Positions 33,686-43,351 are shown, counted from the first letter of the stretch. The stretch: 64,000 nt of DNA from Flavobacteriaceae bacterium CRH (GCA_001507425.1 LMAJ01000027.1:1-64000); one strand, 5' to 3'. The notes: generated by a model from the letters alone, not told the origin. Numbers and translations are program-made.

Positions 33686-34522
33686 CTATTTTTTAAACGT
33701 TACCACTCGCTGTGGATAAGGAATATCGATCTCAGCTTCATCAAAACGTTTTTTAATGCTTTGAAGTAAGTCACAATACATTACAAAACCATCAGTAGAA
33801 TTTTTCGCCCATGCCCACGCTTTTAGGGTTACACTTGAATCTGCAAGAGCAACAACACGTGCGACGACCAGAGGTGTTTTTTGTTTTTTATTTTCAGCGG
33901 TTCGGGTATCAATAAAAAGAGGATGTTTGGCAATTTCATCTTTCATGATTTCGAGTGCATTTTCGATATTCGATTCATAACCAATTCCAATTTCAATAAT
34001 CTTACAGCATTTAGTATCGTGCATATTTGTATTCACAATAATTTGATTACTGATTACTGAATTGGGAATAATAATTCGGTTATTTTCGGCATCCTTCAGA
34101 ACAACTTGTCTTAAATTAATGTCTTCGACAGTGCCGACAAAATTGTTTATGGTAATTTTATCATTGATTCTGAAAGGCTTAAAAATGACAAGAAATATGC
34201 CGCTCACAATATTGCTCAATGCCTGTTGAGAAGCTAAACCTGCCACTAAAGAAATAACTCCGGCGCCTGCCAAAAAAGAATGCCCAATAATCTTGAATTC
34301 AGGAATTTGAATTAAAGCAAAAGCAAATCCTAAAATATAAATTACGGTGATTATTAAATGTTTTAAAAACTTAAATCCGGTTGCGTCATATTCTTTATTA
34401 CTTAGTTTTCGATACAAGAAGTAGCGTAATACTTTATCTGTAATTGCTCCCAAAATAATTGTTGTAAACGCAATTATAGTAATAATGATACCTATTCTGA
34501 AATCTTTCGCAAAGTCGAACAT
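33686..34522 (-). CDS. Small-conductance mechanosensitive channel (MscS family)
   Basis: The 278-residue protein has three N-terminal membrane helices. The Gly/Ala-rich pore helix is AGAGVISLVAGLASQQALSN (about 86-105), followed by the beta domain with FVGTVEDINLRQVVL and a C-terminal alpha/beta cap. This matches a minimal MscS that opens on membrane tension to release solutes during hypo-osmotic shock. It has no extra domains and no partner gene. Confidence 0.95.
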   Translation of the reverse strand: MFDFAKDFRIGIIITIIAFTTIILGAITDKVLRYFLYRKLSNKEYDATGFKFLKHLIITVIYILGFAFALIQIPEFKIIGHSFLAGAGVISLVAGLASQQALSNIVSGIFLVIFKPFRINDKITINNFVGTVEDINLRQVVLKDAENNRIIIPNSVISNQIIVNTNMHDTKCCKIIEIGIGYESNIENALEIMKDEIAKHPLFIDTRTAENKKQKTPLVVARVVALADSSVTLKAWAWAKNSTDGFVMYCDLLQSIKKRFDEAEIDIPYPQRVVTFKK

Positions 34523-34874
34523 AAGCTTTAATTTTAAGATTTAAAGTTTAACAAAGTTATTGTTATTACGGGTAATACTCAATTATTGAATGAAATTTAA
34601 TAAGGAGAAGCTATTTGTGAAGTTACATTTTAGTTAAAGATTATAATTTTAATTTCACTGAAATAACGTATTGAAATAGTATTGCTGTTTATTTTTAATT
34701 ATAGCTATTATAGTGTTAAAAAAATAGAACAAATGCAAATAAATGATGCGTCTGGCAGATTTAATTACTGTAATGAAGTAAAAGTTTCAATTTAGATCTT
34801 AAAAATATAAAATACTGATAATTAGCATTATAATACAGGATTGGGCAGGACGGTCTCTTTTTGACTTATAGCTA
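34523..34874. other. AT-rich gene-free region upstream of the pectate-lyase-like gene
   Basis: This is the divergent gap between mscS and the secreted lyase gene. It is AT-rich with no credible open frame or clear strong terminator. The only firm element is the inverted repeat at its right end (34875-34910). Confidence 0.6.
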
Positions 34875-34910
34875 ATTTGGTTATAACTATTTAACTGATT
34901 ATAACCAAAT
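34875..34910 (+). promoter_or_regulatory. Operator-like inverted repeat before the lyase ATG
   Basis: ATTTGGTTATAA (34875-34886) is perfectly mirrored at 34899-34910 with 12 bases between, and ends 4 bases before the ATG. It could be a dimer-binding operator or an mRNA hairpin covering the start site. The symmetry is seen; the role is inference. Confidence 0.5.
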
Positions 34911-34914
34911 CACT

Positions 34915-37914
34915 ATGAAAAAAAACGTTTTTACACTTAATGATGTATTCAAATCCTGCATCATTTTTGGATTTATTTTAATGTTTGGAGCTTTAAAAGC
35001 GCAAACATTAGCATTTCCTGAAGCTACAGGCTTTGGCAGGTTTACTACCGGTGCGCGCGGATCATCAAATCCTCAAATTTATTTAGTGACCAATTTAAAT
35101 GACAACGGGCCAGGTTCCTTTCGGGATGCTGTTAGTCAGGAAGGCCGATTTGTCATTTTTAGGGTAGGAGGTATTGTAAACTTACAAACGCAAGTTGTGG
35201 TCGCCAGTAATACAACAATTGCAGGACAAACCGCAACAGGTGAGGGAATTGTATTTTTAGGGCCAAGAGTAACTTTTACGGGCGCCAGTAATACTATCGC
35301 CAGATATCTTCGTATTCGTTATGGCGGAACTGCCCAAAATCAAGATGCTTCCGGACTTGCCAATGGAGCCAATATGATTTTTGACCATATGACTTTTACA
35401 TGGGGAACTGATGAAGTTTTTTCTATCAACTGGGACAATAAAGGATTAAGTCCTGATAATATTACCATTCAGAATTCGATTATTGGTCAGGGACTGCATC
35501 GGCATAACCATTCGGCCGGAGGTTTAATTCAGCCTTCAGGAGGTAAAATAAGTTTAATTGGGAATTTATATATCTGTAACAAAACCCGGAACAATAAAAT
35601 AAAAGGGATTAATGAATTTGTAAACAATGTTGTTTACAATTGGGGAAATTACGGAAATACCTACGGACATACAGAATCTGGAGACGCTTATATTATGGGT
35701 GGCGATTCTGCAGGAAGTTCTGATGTCAATATTATAAATAATTATTTTATTGGAGGACCGAACACGAGCACTACGATTACAACACCTTTTAATAGGGGAA
35801 ATGATAATTTCCTTTTGTATGGGGCTGGCAATTATTTTGATAACAATAAAGATGGGGTTTTAAACGGCACATTAGTTCCTGCCGATTTAACGGGATATCC
35901 TACGGGAAATGCTGCCACTATTTTAGCAACACCTTATGAGTATCCGATGAAAAATACAACTTTGACAGCTCAGGATGCTTACAACAAAATTGTATTAAAC
36001 GTTGGAGCATCGTACCCAAGACGCGATCAGGTTGATAATTTGATGATTTCTGATTTAATGTCTAAAGGAACAACGGCAACGTATGTGTATCTTCAGACTG
36101 ATTTAACAACGCAATTTGGTTTTACAAATGGCGGTGCCGGACATGTGTATGGCGCTCCGGCTCCTGTAGATACTGATAATGACGGAATGCCGGATGCTTG
36201 GGAAGATGCAAACGGTCTCAATAAAAACAGTAATTCCGACGCATTGGTAGTAAGTACATCGCATTCGCCTTATTTGAATATTGAAGTTTACATTAACGGA
36301 TTGACGAATGTCACGCCACCGGATTTTATTATTCCGCCATCCAATTTGAATTTTACGAGTGTGGTTTCGACAGAAATTCCAGCAGCGAGTTCTTTCACAA
36401 TTAATTGGAGTGATAATGCGGTAAATGAAGATAATTATGTTTTAGAACGCTCTGTAAATGGAACTGATTTTACGGTTTTGAGTACTTTAGCATCTAATAT
36501 TTCCAGTTATAATGAAACCGATTTAACTCCAAATACTCAATATTACTATCGAATTAAAGCTGTAAACGCTACAGAATCATCGGCTTATAGTGAAATTGCA
36601 TCTGTAACGACAACACCAATTCCGTCGGCACCAAGTAAAGCAACCAATCCGACTCCTGTTACGGTATCAAATAATGCGGAATTGACAAACGGAAGTTTAA
36701 CTTTAAAATGGAGTGGAAGTTCAAATACTTTGACTTATTCTGTTTATTTTGGTACAAATCTTTCAAATTTAACTAAGCTAACAGATTTGGCTTATGTTGC
36801 AAATCCAACTTATCAAGTTACAGGATTAATTCCGGCTATCACTTATTATTGGAGAATTGATGCCATAAACGCAAAAGGAACTGCAACAGGTGATATTTGG
36901 AGTTTTCGAGCGCTAACGCCAAGTATTGTTGGTCATTGGCCTTTTCGAGAAGCCGCTTTAGAAGGAGAAGAAATAGCCGATATTACCAATTATGCTAATA
37001 ACGGTATTTTAGATATTGATTATGATAATACAAATGTGAGAGTTCCCGGAAAAGCAAATAATGCCCTAGATTTTTCAACTTCTCCCAATAATAAATCGAT
37101 GGTTAATATTCCGAATCAGGATCATTTATTATTTGATAGGAATTCGTTTACGATTTCTTTTTGGATGAAAGCTGCTCCGGGTTTATTACCAACTTCTTCG
37201 GCAACTAGTATTTATGTTTTATGCAAAGGTTCCTTTACCAAAAACGCAACATCGGGCGCAACCGGCAGAAGGTATAATATAGAAATTAAAGGCGGACTTT
37301 TGCGTTTTGCTATTGATGATGATAAAACTAAAAAAGAAGTTACGACAGCCGCTGCTAAATATTTTACAGATAATTGGGTTAACGTGGTTATAATGAGAGA
37401 TATTCAGGCGCATAAAATGAGAATTTATACGGATGGAATTTTTTCGGCTGAATTGGATGAAACTGCCGTAACAGGAATATCAGAAGAAACAGATTTAATA
37501 ATTGGAAATATTGGAGAAATTGAATTAGCATCCGGAACTGCGCCTGCACCATATAAAGGGCAATTTGATGAACTTCAAATCTTTAATTATCCTTTGGGTG
37601 CAACAGAAGTTTTAGGTTTATTTACGCAGGAATTTTTGAGTACTGATAAATTCAGTCAAAACAAAAATAATATTCTTGTATATCCTAATCCGGTAAAGGA
37701 TAAAATTTTTATAACTATTCCGAATCAAACACTTACTTCTGCAACAGTTTCCTTAATTGATAGTGCCGGAAGAACTATTATCAAAGAGAAAATTGTGTCT
37801 GACGGAAATGGTACTTTTGCCTTAAATATTGGAAATAAAAAATTAAGCGGACTTTATATTTTGAATGTTTCTGCAGAAAATTTTAATCGTAATTTCAAAG
37901 TTGTAGCAGAATAA
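34915..37914 (+). CDS. T9SS-secreted pectate-lyase-like modular protein
   Basis: The 999-residue product has a signal peptide (about 1-30, ending ALKAQ). A parallel beta-helix domain of pectate-lyase type follows (about 33-400), with DHMTFTWGTDEVFS and a GARG/NLNDNGPGSFR start typical of PL1-like proteins. Then come a DTDNDGMPDAWE calcium-binding stretch (about 422), two fibronectin type III domains (about 470-670), a LamG-like domain (about 690-890) and a type IX sorting domain (about 915-999, VYPNPV...GLYILNV). It should be exported by T9SS and act on pectin or a related polymer. No SusCD or uronate genes adjoin it. Confidence 0.88.
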   Translation: MKKNVFTLNDVFKSCIIFGFILMFGALKAQTLAFPEATGFGRFTTGARGSSNPQIYLVTNLNDNGPGSFRDAVSQEGRFVIFRVGGIVNLQTQVVVASNTTIAGQTATGEGIVFLGPRVTFTGASNTIARYLRIRYGGTAQNQDASGLANGANMIFDHMTFTWGTDEVFSINWDNKGLSPDNITIQNSIIGQGLHRHNHSAGGLIQPSGGKISLIGNLYICNKTRNNKIKGINEFVNNVVYNWGNYGNTYGHTESGDAYIMGGDSAGSSDVNIINNYFIGGPNTSTTITTPFNRGNDNFLLYGAGNYFDNNKDGVLNGTLVPADLTGYPTGNAATILATPYEYPMKNTTLTAQDAYNKIVLNVGASYPRRDQVDNLMISDLMSKGTTATYVYLQTDLTTQFGFTNGGAGHVYGAPAPVDTDNDGMPDAWEDANGLNKNSNSDALVVSTSHSPYLNIEVYINGLTNVTPPDFIIPPSNLNFTSVVSTEIPAASSFTINWSDNAVNEDNYVLERSVNGTDFTVLSTLASNISSYNETDLTPNTQYYYRIKAVNATESSAYSEIASVTTTPIPSAPSKATNPTPVTVSNNAELTNGSLTLKWSGSSNTLTYSVYFGTNLSNLTKLTDLAYVANPTYQVTGLIPAITYYWRIDAINAKGTATGDIWSFRALTPSIVGHWPFREAALEGEEIADITNYANNGILDIDYDNTNVRVPGKANNALDFSTSPNNKSMVNIPNQDHLLFDRNSFTISFWMKAAPGLLPTSSATSIYVLCKGSFTKNATSGATGRRYNIEIKGGLLRFAIDDDKTKKEVTTAAAKYFTDNWVNVVIMRDIQAHKMRIYTDGIFSAELDETAVTGISEETDLIIGNIGEIELASGTAPAPYKGQFDELQIFNYPLGATEVLGLFTQEFLSTDKFSQNKNNILVYPNPVKDKIFITIPNQTLTSATVSLIDSAGRTIIKEKIVSDGNGTFALNIGNKKLSGLYILNVSAENFNRNFKVVAE

Positions 37915-37927
37915 AACGGAAACAAAA

Positions 37928-37965
37928 AAATCCAAAAACATAACTAAAATTATGTTTTTGGATTT
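37928..37965. terminator. Bidirectional intrinsic terminator
   Basis: A perfect 16-bp stem (37928-37943 with 37950-37965) encloses a 6-base loop. It lies between the convergent lyase and thioesterase genes, with AT-rich flanks on both sides. Confidence 0.85.
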
Positions 37966-37992
37966 ATATTTTAAACTGAAGAATTTCGGTTT

Positions 37993-38430
37993 TTAAAGAC
38001 CAACAAAATCATCAGATTTAGGAAAAATACTTAATGCCTCAATGGCAATTTCCGGAGTTGGAGAAGCTAATTTTCTAAGTTTAGTATCCATCCATGCACC
38101 GTCTACAGTAATTACGGCACACAGCGTGTCATCTTCTCTTCTAAATTCGTGAATGATAGACCAACGAGAAGCATCAGCCTTCATTTTTGATGTTTTAGTA
38201 TGAATAAATATTTTGTCTGAAAGTTTTAATTCTTTTCTAAATACGCATTCTTCCCTAAATAAAACCGGTCCAAAACTTTGTGTTTGCATCACTTTCAAAG
38301 TTAAGCCCAGTTCCTCAAGAATTTCGATACGATGTTGTGCGCCAAAATCGTAATATGCACTATGTCGAACGTGAAAATTAGGGTCAAGATCTGACCAGCG
38401 AAAAGATATTTCTTTAATAAATGAAGCCAT
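37993..38430 (-). CDS. Acyl-CoA thioesterase (4HBT hotdog family)
   Basis: The 145-residue protein fits a hotdog thioesterase of the YbgC/4-hydroxybenzoyl-CoA type. The N-terminal strand RWSDLDPNFHVRHSAYYDF (about 11-29) holds the catalytic Asp in the usual D.N.HV position, and a C-terminal strand VITVDGAWMDTKLRKLA follows. It hydrolyses some acyl-CoA to acid and CoA; the substrate is unknown. It is the last gene of a run that includes the saccharopine-dehydrogenase-like gene 81 bp upstream. Confidence 0.85.
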   Translation of the reverse strand: MASFIKEISFRWSDLDPNFHVRHSAYYDFGAQHRIEILEELGLTLKVMQTQSFGPVLFREECVFRKELKLSDKIFIHTKTSKMKADASRWSIIHEFRREDDTLCAVITVDGAWMDTKLRKLASPTPEIAIEALSIFPKSDDFVGL

Positions 38431-38511
38431 TGTAAATTGTAATTTAATGAAAATCGAAATTACAAATAAAAACCCAAACTGGGTATTAGAAAATTGTTAT
38501 TCGAGAAAATC

Positions 38512-39534
38512 TTAAGTTAGTTCAGATTCTGTTACTGCAGATATTACGATGTCGTCTTCATTTAATGATTGTAAAAAATCAGTTGCATTAAATACTTCTC
38601 CAATTGTTGTTACGCCAGTTTTATTTGTTTTACCGGATAGTATTCTATTTATAGTTTCTACAACCAAAGGCGCTGTAACCGCATAAATATCCTGACCAAA
38701 AGCAGTAATTGTTCTTTGGGTTTTACCTTTTGTTGCTACGACTTCTACACAAAATTGTTGAGACGATCTGTTCTTTTCATCTGTTGGTGAAGGTTCCGGC
38801 GTGTCTGCATTTCGTAAATCATCTAAAGAGTTTTGACTCAAATAAGTATTAATATTAGTAACGTTCAAATGACGTGAAATCGTAATAATTTCTGAAAGAG
38901 GCAAAGTAACCACATCCTTAATTCCGATAGGATTTTTAAAATCCCATTGTATCGGAGGATTTGATTCGAGTTCTTGTAAACGTTTGTCTTTGAAAGTTAA
39001 TCTTTTATAATGATTTCGATCTCCGGTTAATCTCGTTCCTTTTGTTGGATGCCAGGAATCGAGCCCGATATAAATATTTATTTCGTCGATTTCTTTCCAA
39101 TCCTGAGTTAACGAAGTACTTAATAAGTCGCCTAAACCACCATAAAATGCAGCGGCAGGAATTATTAAAATTTTATCTTTTGCCTGTTCAGAAAATTGTT
39201 CAAATACATCTAAAACTGCTTTTTGTTCGGCACTTAAATCAATATAATGAATTCCTAATCGTAATGCCGATTGAATAATAGGTTCGGCAGTGTCTAAAAA
39301 AGGACCGGCACAATTTATAATAATGGCAGCATCCGAAAATGCAGCATCTAACGTTTTAGGATCATCAATATCAGCTGCTTTTATAATAGCTTTGGGATAT
39401 TCTGGTTTTAAAAGCTGTAACTTTTTTTCATCTCTTCCGGAAAGAATTAAATTATAACCTTGTCTAAAAAGTTCGGCAACAATAAATTTCCCCGTGTGTC
39501 CGTAAGCGCCGTATATTGCAATGCTGTTTTTCAT
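38512..39534 (-). CDS. Saccharopine-dehydrogenase-like NAD(P)-binding protein
   Basis: The 340-residue protein begins with a Rossmann fold (IAIYGAYGHTGKFIVAEL, about 5-22, GxxGxxG-like) followed by IINCAGPFLDTAEP (about 72-85), the standard saccharopine-dehydrogenase/trans-acting enoyl reductase pattern. There is no evidence of lysine metabolism nearby, so the saccharopine name only marks the family. It is probably a cytosolic oxidoreductase of unknown substrate. Confidence 0.82.
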   Translation of the reverse strand: MKNSIAIYGAYGHTGKFIVAELFRQGYNLILSGRDEKKLQLLKPEYPKAIIKAADIDDPKTLDAAFSDAAIIINCAGPFLDTAEPIIQSALRLGIHYIDLSAEQKAVLDVFEQFSEQAKDKILIIPAAAFYGGLGDLLSTSLTQDWKEIDEINIYIGLDSWHPTKGTRLTGDRNHYKRLTFKDKRLQELESNPPIQWDFKNPIGIKDVVTLPLSEIITISRHLNVTNINTYLSQNSLDDLRNADTPEPSPTDEKNRSSQQFCVEVVATKGKTQRTITAFGQDIYAVTAPLVVETINRILSGKTNKTGVTTIGEVFNATDFLQSLNEDDIVISAVTESELT

Positions 39535-39587
39535 CGATTAAATAAATTAAGATATTTAAATAATGCTGCTTGTCTATAACTTTAATT

Positions 39588-39993
39588 CTATTTTTTTACT
39601 GATACTGGTTGAATTTTAATCATTACAGTACCGCTTATGATATCATGAATAGCTCTCTTTTTACTACTTGAAAATATAGAAAGAAAAGAAAGCCAGCCTA
39701 ATGAAAGCTTAAAAAAATAACGAATTATTGCTTGGAAAAGATTAATTCCCTGATCTTCATTCGAATTTTTCCGAACTCTAATTCCTTTAATATTATTGCC
39801 AATTGTTCCGCCAAAAGTTGTTGCAACAGGCTCGTATAAGAAAAGAGAGATCAATAAAAAAGCCCTTAGTGAATCTGGTACATTTTTAAAGTTCGATAAA
39901 ACATCAGAAATAATAATCATACGCTATTATTAAAACAGAATCAATTAGTATTGATTGTATTCTTTCAATCATAAAAGGGTATTTTTCTTCCAT
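39588..39993 (-). pseudogene. RDD-family membrane protein with a frameshift
   Basis: The long frame (39588-39920, 110 codons) starts inside the first membrane helix and lacks the family's N-terminal Arg-Asp motif. That motif is encoded just upstream in another frame. From ATG at 39993 it reads MEEKYPFMIERIQSILIDSV then LIIA, and hits TGA seven codons later. Skipping one base at about 39921 joins it to MIIISDVLSNF, giving an unbroken RDD protein of about 134 residues with R...ID at the usual place. So the gene has a one-base insertion, a programmed +1 shift, or a sequencing error. The function of intact relatives is membrane transport-like and unproven. Confidence 0.75.
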
Positions 39994-40019
39994 ATGTTTT
40001 TTAACGAATGTACTTAATT

Positions 40020-41288
40020 TTAAGATTCCTTTTTACTATTTAATTTCTTTACTATCCACGGAAGTGTAAGTCCTTGTCCGATAAGCGTAAAAAGCACAAC
40101 TGCGACAGAAATGAAAATGATCGTATTTCTTTCAGGAAACGGACTGCCGTCTTCAAGGAATTTTGGAAGTCCGATGGCAATCGCAAGAGAAACAATACCA
40201 CGCATGCCTGACCAGCCTAGAATGACTGTGTTGTTAAAATCTAAAAGTGCATCTTCACTGATTTTTCTTTTTCTCTTTCCTTCGCCATTTTTTTGAAATG
40301 CTTTTTGAAGGTTAATTTTCTGAAGAAATATCCTTACCATTCTAATTAATAAAGCCACAATAGTAATGATAAAAGCATAGCCAATATAGGGCAGGATCAT
40401 GTCATTATCAATATCCTTTAATAAGTACCTAAAATTAAGTCCGATTAGGATAAAGATTAATCCGTTCAATAGAAAAATAATAATATCCCACAGGCTTCTG
40501 GAACTGCTTTTTAAGCTTTCAGGAAATATTTTTTTGCTAAAACGTGCAATTGCCAATCCTAAAATTACTACAGCGATTACTCCTGAAACATGAAATTCTT
40601 CTGCAACTAAATAAGCTATAAAAGGCATTAACAGCATAAGGCTTATCGTGACATTTACATTTTTATGCACTTTACTTAATATAAACGACAAGATTTTCGC
40701 CATTATAAAACCCACAAAGAAACCGCCCCCTAATAAAAAAGCAAATTGAAGTGTTGCTTTCCAGATAACAAACGTAGATCCGAGTACGGCTGCAACAGCA
40801 AATCGATAGGCAACAAGTGCTGAAGCATCATTGATAAGACTTTCGCCTTCAAGAATCGTAATCGTTTTATGAGATATTCCAAGTCCTTTGGTAATACTTA
40901 TGGCGGCAACGGCATCGGTTGCGGAAAGGATTGCCCCAAGTACAAATGCAAGAGGCCAGGTTATATTTGGAATCATATAATGAGCCACTACGGCAATCCA
41001 AAATGTAGTAAGGAAGACCAGGGTTACAGCCAGTGTGCTGATTGTATTGATATTGGTTTTAAAATCTTTTGGAGAAATATTAAATGATGCATCATATAAT
41101 AAAGGAGGAAGAAAAATCAGAAAGATGATTTCGGGGTTGATTTCAATCTCAGTCATCGTGGGAATAAAACCAATTGCGATTCCAACAATAACGAGAAGTA
41201 TTGGGTAAGGTAGTTTTGCTTTATCGGCAAAAGCAGATAGTCCTATAACGATTGCCAGAATAAATATAATGATGCTGTAGTTTTCCAT
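40020..41288 (-). CDS. Na+/H+ antiporter (CPA1/NhaP type)
   Basis: The 422-residue protein has about 12 membrane helices covering residues 5-415. It carries the CPA1 hallmarks: GAILSATDAVAAISI (near 118-132), with the Asp in the TDAVA ion-site helix, and EGESLINDASALVAY (near 147-161), with the second Asp in the ND pair. It exchanges Na+ (or K+) for protons across the inner membrane. It is upstream of the RDD gene with a 26-bp gap, so both may be co-transcribed. It lacks the long cytoplasmic tail of eukaryotic NHEs. Confidence 0.93.
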   Translation of the reverse strand: MENYSIIIFILAIVIGLSAFADKAKLPYPILLVIVGIAIGFIPTMTEIEINPEIIFLIFLPPLLYDASFNISPKDFKTNINTISTLAVTLVFLTTFWIAVVAHYMIPNITWPLAFVLGAILSATDAVAAISITKGLGISHKTITILEGESLINDASALVAYRFAVAAVLGSTFVIWKATLQFAFLLGGGFFVGFIMAKILSFILSKVHKNVNVTISLMLLMPFIAYLVAEEFHVSGVIAVVILGLAIARFSKKIFPESLKSSSRSLWDIIIFLLNGLIFILIGLNFRYLLKDIDNDMILPYIGYAFIITIVALLIRMVRIFLQKINLQKAFQKNGEGKRKRKISEDALLDFNNTVILGWSGMRGIVSLAIAIGLPKFLEDGSPFPERNTIIFISVAVVLFTLIGQGLTLPWIVKKLNSKKES

Positions 41289-41397
41289 TTTTTTGATTTA
41301 GAAAAATGCTAATGTACTTAATTCAATATTTAATTAAAAATTATTCTGATTAGAGAAAAGTTCTTTTAAATACCGATTTTTTATTTATCTGATCTTT

Positions 41398-42945
41398 TCA
41401 TTCTAAATTGTCTTTTAAAGATTTACTACTAATTATTCCCACAATAAAACCGCTCAAAAGGCCACCAATATGAGCCGAATTATCAATTCCGCCTGCGAGT
41501 CCCATAATTAGATTGTAGCCTATAAAAATTACTGTAGTAGTTAAAAATGCTTTGCTAAAATCAGGAGGAAATACTTTTGTTAGTAATAAAGCTAAAAATA
41601 AACCATAAAGTCCAAAAATTGCTCCAGATGCGCCCACACTTACGGTTGCTTCATACCACCAAATACTTGCACAACTTGCTAATATGCCTGTAGCTAAATA
41701 TATGACTAGATATTTTGTCCTACCTAATATCGGCTCAATGAAAAGACCAACAAATAAAAGCCCAAACATGTTTGACAGTAAATGCATAAAACCGCCATGA
41801 AGAAAAATATTTGTTAAAAGTCTCCACCATTGCCCATTAGAAGTAAAAGGTCTAAAATTCCCGCCCCAGTTTAATAAATCTTGTCCTTTAAAAGATATAA
41901 ATCCTAACCCTGCAATGACCATTATTAAATAAATTAGGGTATTAATATATATTAGTATTGGTGTGATGAAGTAACCTTCTCTTGGTTTTAGAAAGTCTAA
42001 AAACTCTTTTAAGTCTTTATCTTTACGTGTGCCATTTTTAAATTGCCTTAATTCTGTTTCATTACATTTTGGAATTAATATCATTATTAACCAGACGATT
42101 GTACCAATTAATAGTGTTCCAATAAGCCAATAAACAGTATCTCCGTCTCTTTTTTCAAATGGTTTGTTGTTTGAAATAAATATTACAGAACCTTCTGTTT
42201 TAAATTTAGTGATTTTTTTTAATGCTTCTTTATAACCATCACCAATATCAGAATTACCAACTCTTTCCAAATAAATAAAATCACTTAAATCTTTTCTGTC
42301 AAATTCATGTTGGCTTACCTTTAGAAATTGTTCATATCTATTTTGTTTCTCTCTTTCTTCAAGTCTATTGTTAATACGGTCGCCATACTTTATACCTAAC
42401 CAATATTTACAGTTTGAATTTGTAGTGTCATTTTTTTTGTCAAAAATGGGTATAACTACAAAAAGATTCATATATAAATCGTTATTTCTTCCTCCAGCTT
42501 CAAACGATGTATGAGTTCCAACAGTTGATTTATCAAGATACAAGCGTTTGATTTTATAATATTTTGTTTGTTCTTGTTTTGAAATTTGACTAACGTAATC
42601 GATTTGACTTAGTTTTCCGGTTGAATTTTTTAAATAGTCTTGAGCAATCAAAGTAGGGCCAGCAATCGCAAACCAAAGAATAAACAAATAGAAGTCGTTG
42701 TAAGTTCCTCTTTGAGATTTTTTTAAACGCAAAATTTTTAATCGTGGTCGGAAAAAAAATAATATAGGAATCAAGGGAAGTACAATTGGAATTCCAAATT
42801 CAACTATAATTTCTTTTACTGAAAATAATTGTAATTTTATTAATAAAAGCCAATTTAAGAATGTGTAAATAGCACAAAAGCCGATTGAAATAATTAAAAA
42901 AGGAATGAAAAGTATGTTGATTTTTTGGGTAATATTTTTATTCAT
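41398..42945 (-). CDS. Rhomboid intramembrane protease with long N-terminal extension
   Basis: The rhomboid core lies in the C-terminal third. HGGFMHLLSNMFGLL carries the oxyanion-associated residues, GASGAIFG carries the nucleophile Ser, and SAHIGG carries the catalytic His (Ser449 and His501 if counted from the alternative ATG at 42972). Before it come two or three membrane helices, a soluble domain of about 150 residues and another helix, none of which I recognise. At about 515 residues it is over twice a minimal rhomboid. The start at 42945 (MNKNITQ) is preferred, but the upstream ATG is possible. The substrate is unknown. Confidence 0.88.
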   Translation of the reverse strand: MNKNITQKINILFIPFLIISIGFCAIYTFLNWLLLIKLQLFSVKEIIVEFGIPIVLPLIPILFFFRPRLKILRLKKSQRGTYNDFYLFILWFAIAGPTLIAQDYLKNSTGKLSQIDYVSQISKQEQTKYYKIKRLYLDKSTVGTHTSFEAGGRNNDLYMNLFVVIPIFDKKNDTTNSNCKYWLGIKYGDRINNRLEEREKQNRYEQFLKVSQHEFDRKDLSDFIYLERVGNSDIGDGYKEALKKITKFKTEGSVIFISNNKPFEKRDGDTVYWLIGTLLIGTIVWLIMILIPKCNETELRQFKNGTRKDKDLKEFLDFLKPREGYFITPILIYINTLIYLIMVIAGLGFISFKGQDLLNWGGNFRPFTSNGQWWRLLTNIFLHGGFMHLLSNMFGLLFVGLFIEPILGRTKYLVIYLATGILASCASIWWYEATVSVGASGAIFGLYGLFLALLLTKVFPPDFSKAFLTTTVIFIGYNLIMGLAGGIDNSAHIGGLLSGFIVGIISSKSLKDNLE

Positions 42946-43154
42946 AATTTTTATTTTTATTCTGCGCACCATCTCATGAATCTATATTTAAGAACAAAAT
43001 TCACTAGAATTCTACACTTAATTTCAAAACCATAAATACAGTTTGTTTCTTTCAAAAAAGAATGTTGTTTAATTTTGAGCTACATAATTTCATAGGAGCT
43101 GAGACAAGATTTTTGTTTTACCGATGTTGCAAAAATATAGTTTTAAGAAATAAT

Positions 43155-43240
43155 GTCCTAGCCCTGATAGAAGCGATATCCTTTTGTGGCGGGTTCGGCA
43201 TAAAAGATACAGCGTATAGCAGGAAACGGCTCCTGATAAT
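43155..43240 (+). ncRNA. Candidate Flavo-1-like structured RNA element
   Basis: The stretch begins CTAGCCCTGATAGAAGCGAT and ends AGCAGGAAACGGCTCCTGA. TATCCTTTT near its centre can pair with AAAAGATA, and CCTG with CAGG near the ends. I recall this wording as a very common Flavobacterium intergenic element and believe it corresponds to the Flavo-1 RNA motif, but that name needs a covariance search. It lies upstream of dnaK; the orientation given assumes the G+C-rich start is 5'. An open frame across it (43062-43367) looks non-coding. Confidence 0.5.
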
Positions 43241-43351
43241 GACACGTAAAGTGCTGATATGCCACAGTTGTCAGGTTTTAAAAATGTCATGTTGTCAGAT
43301 GATTATTAGCCTGCCAATATTAAAACTGACAATTTACTTTAGTTTTTTATA

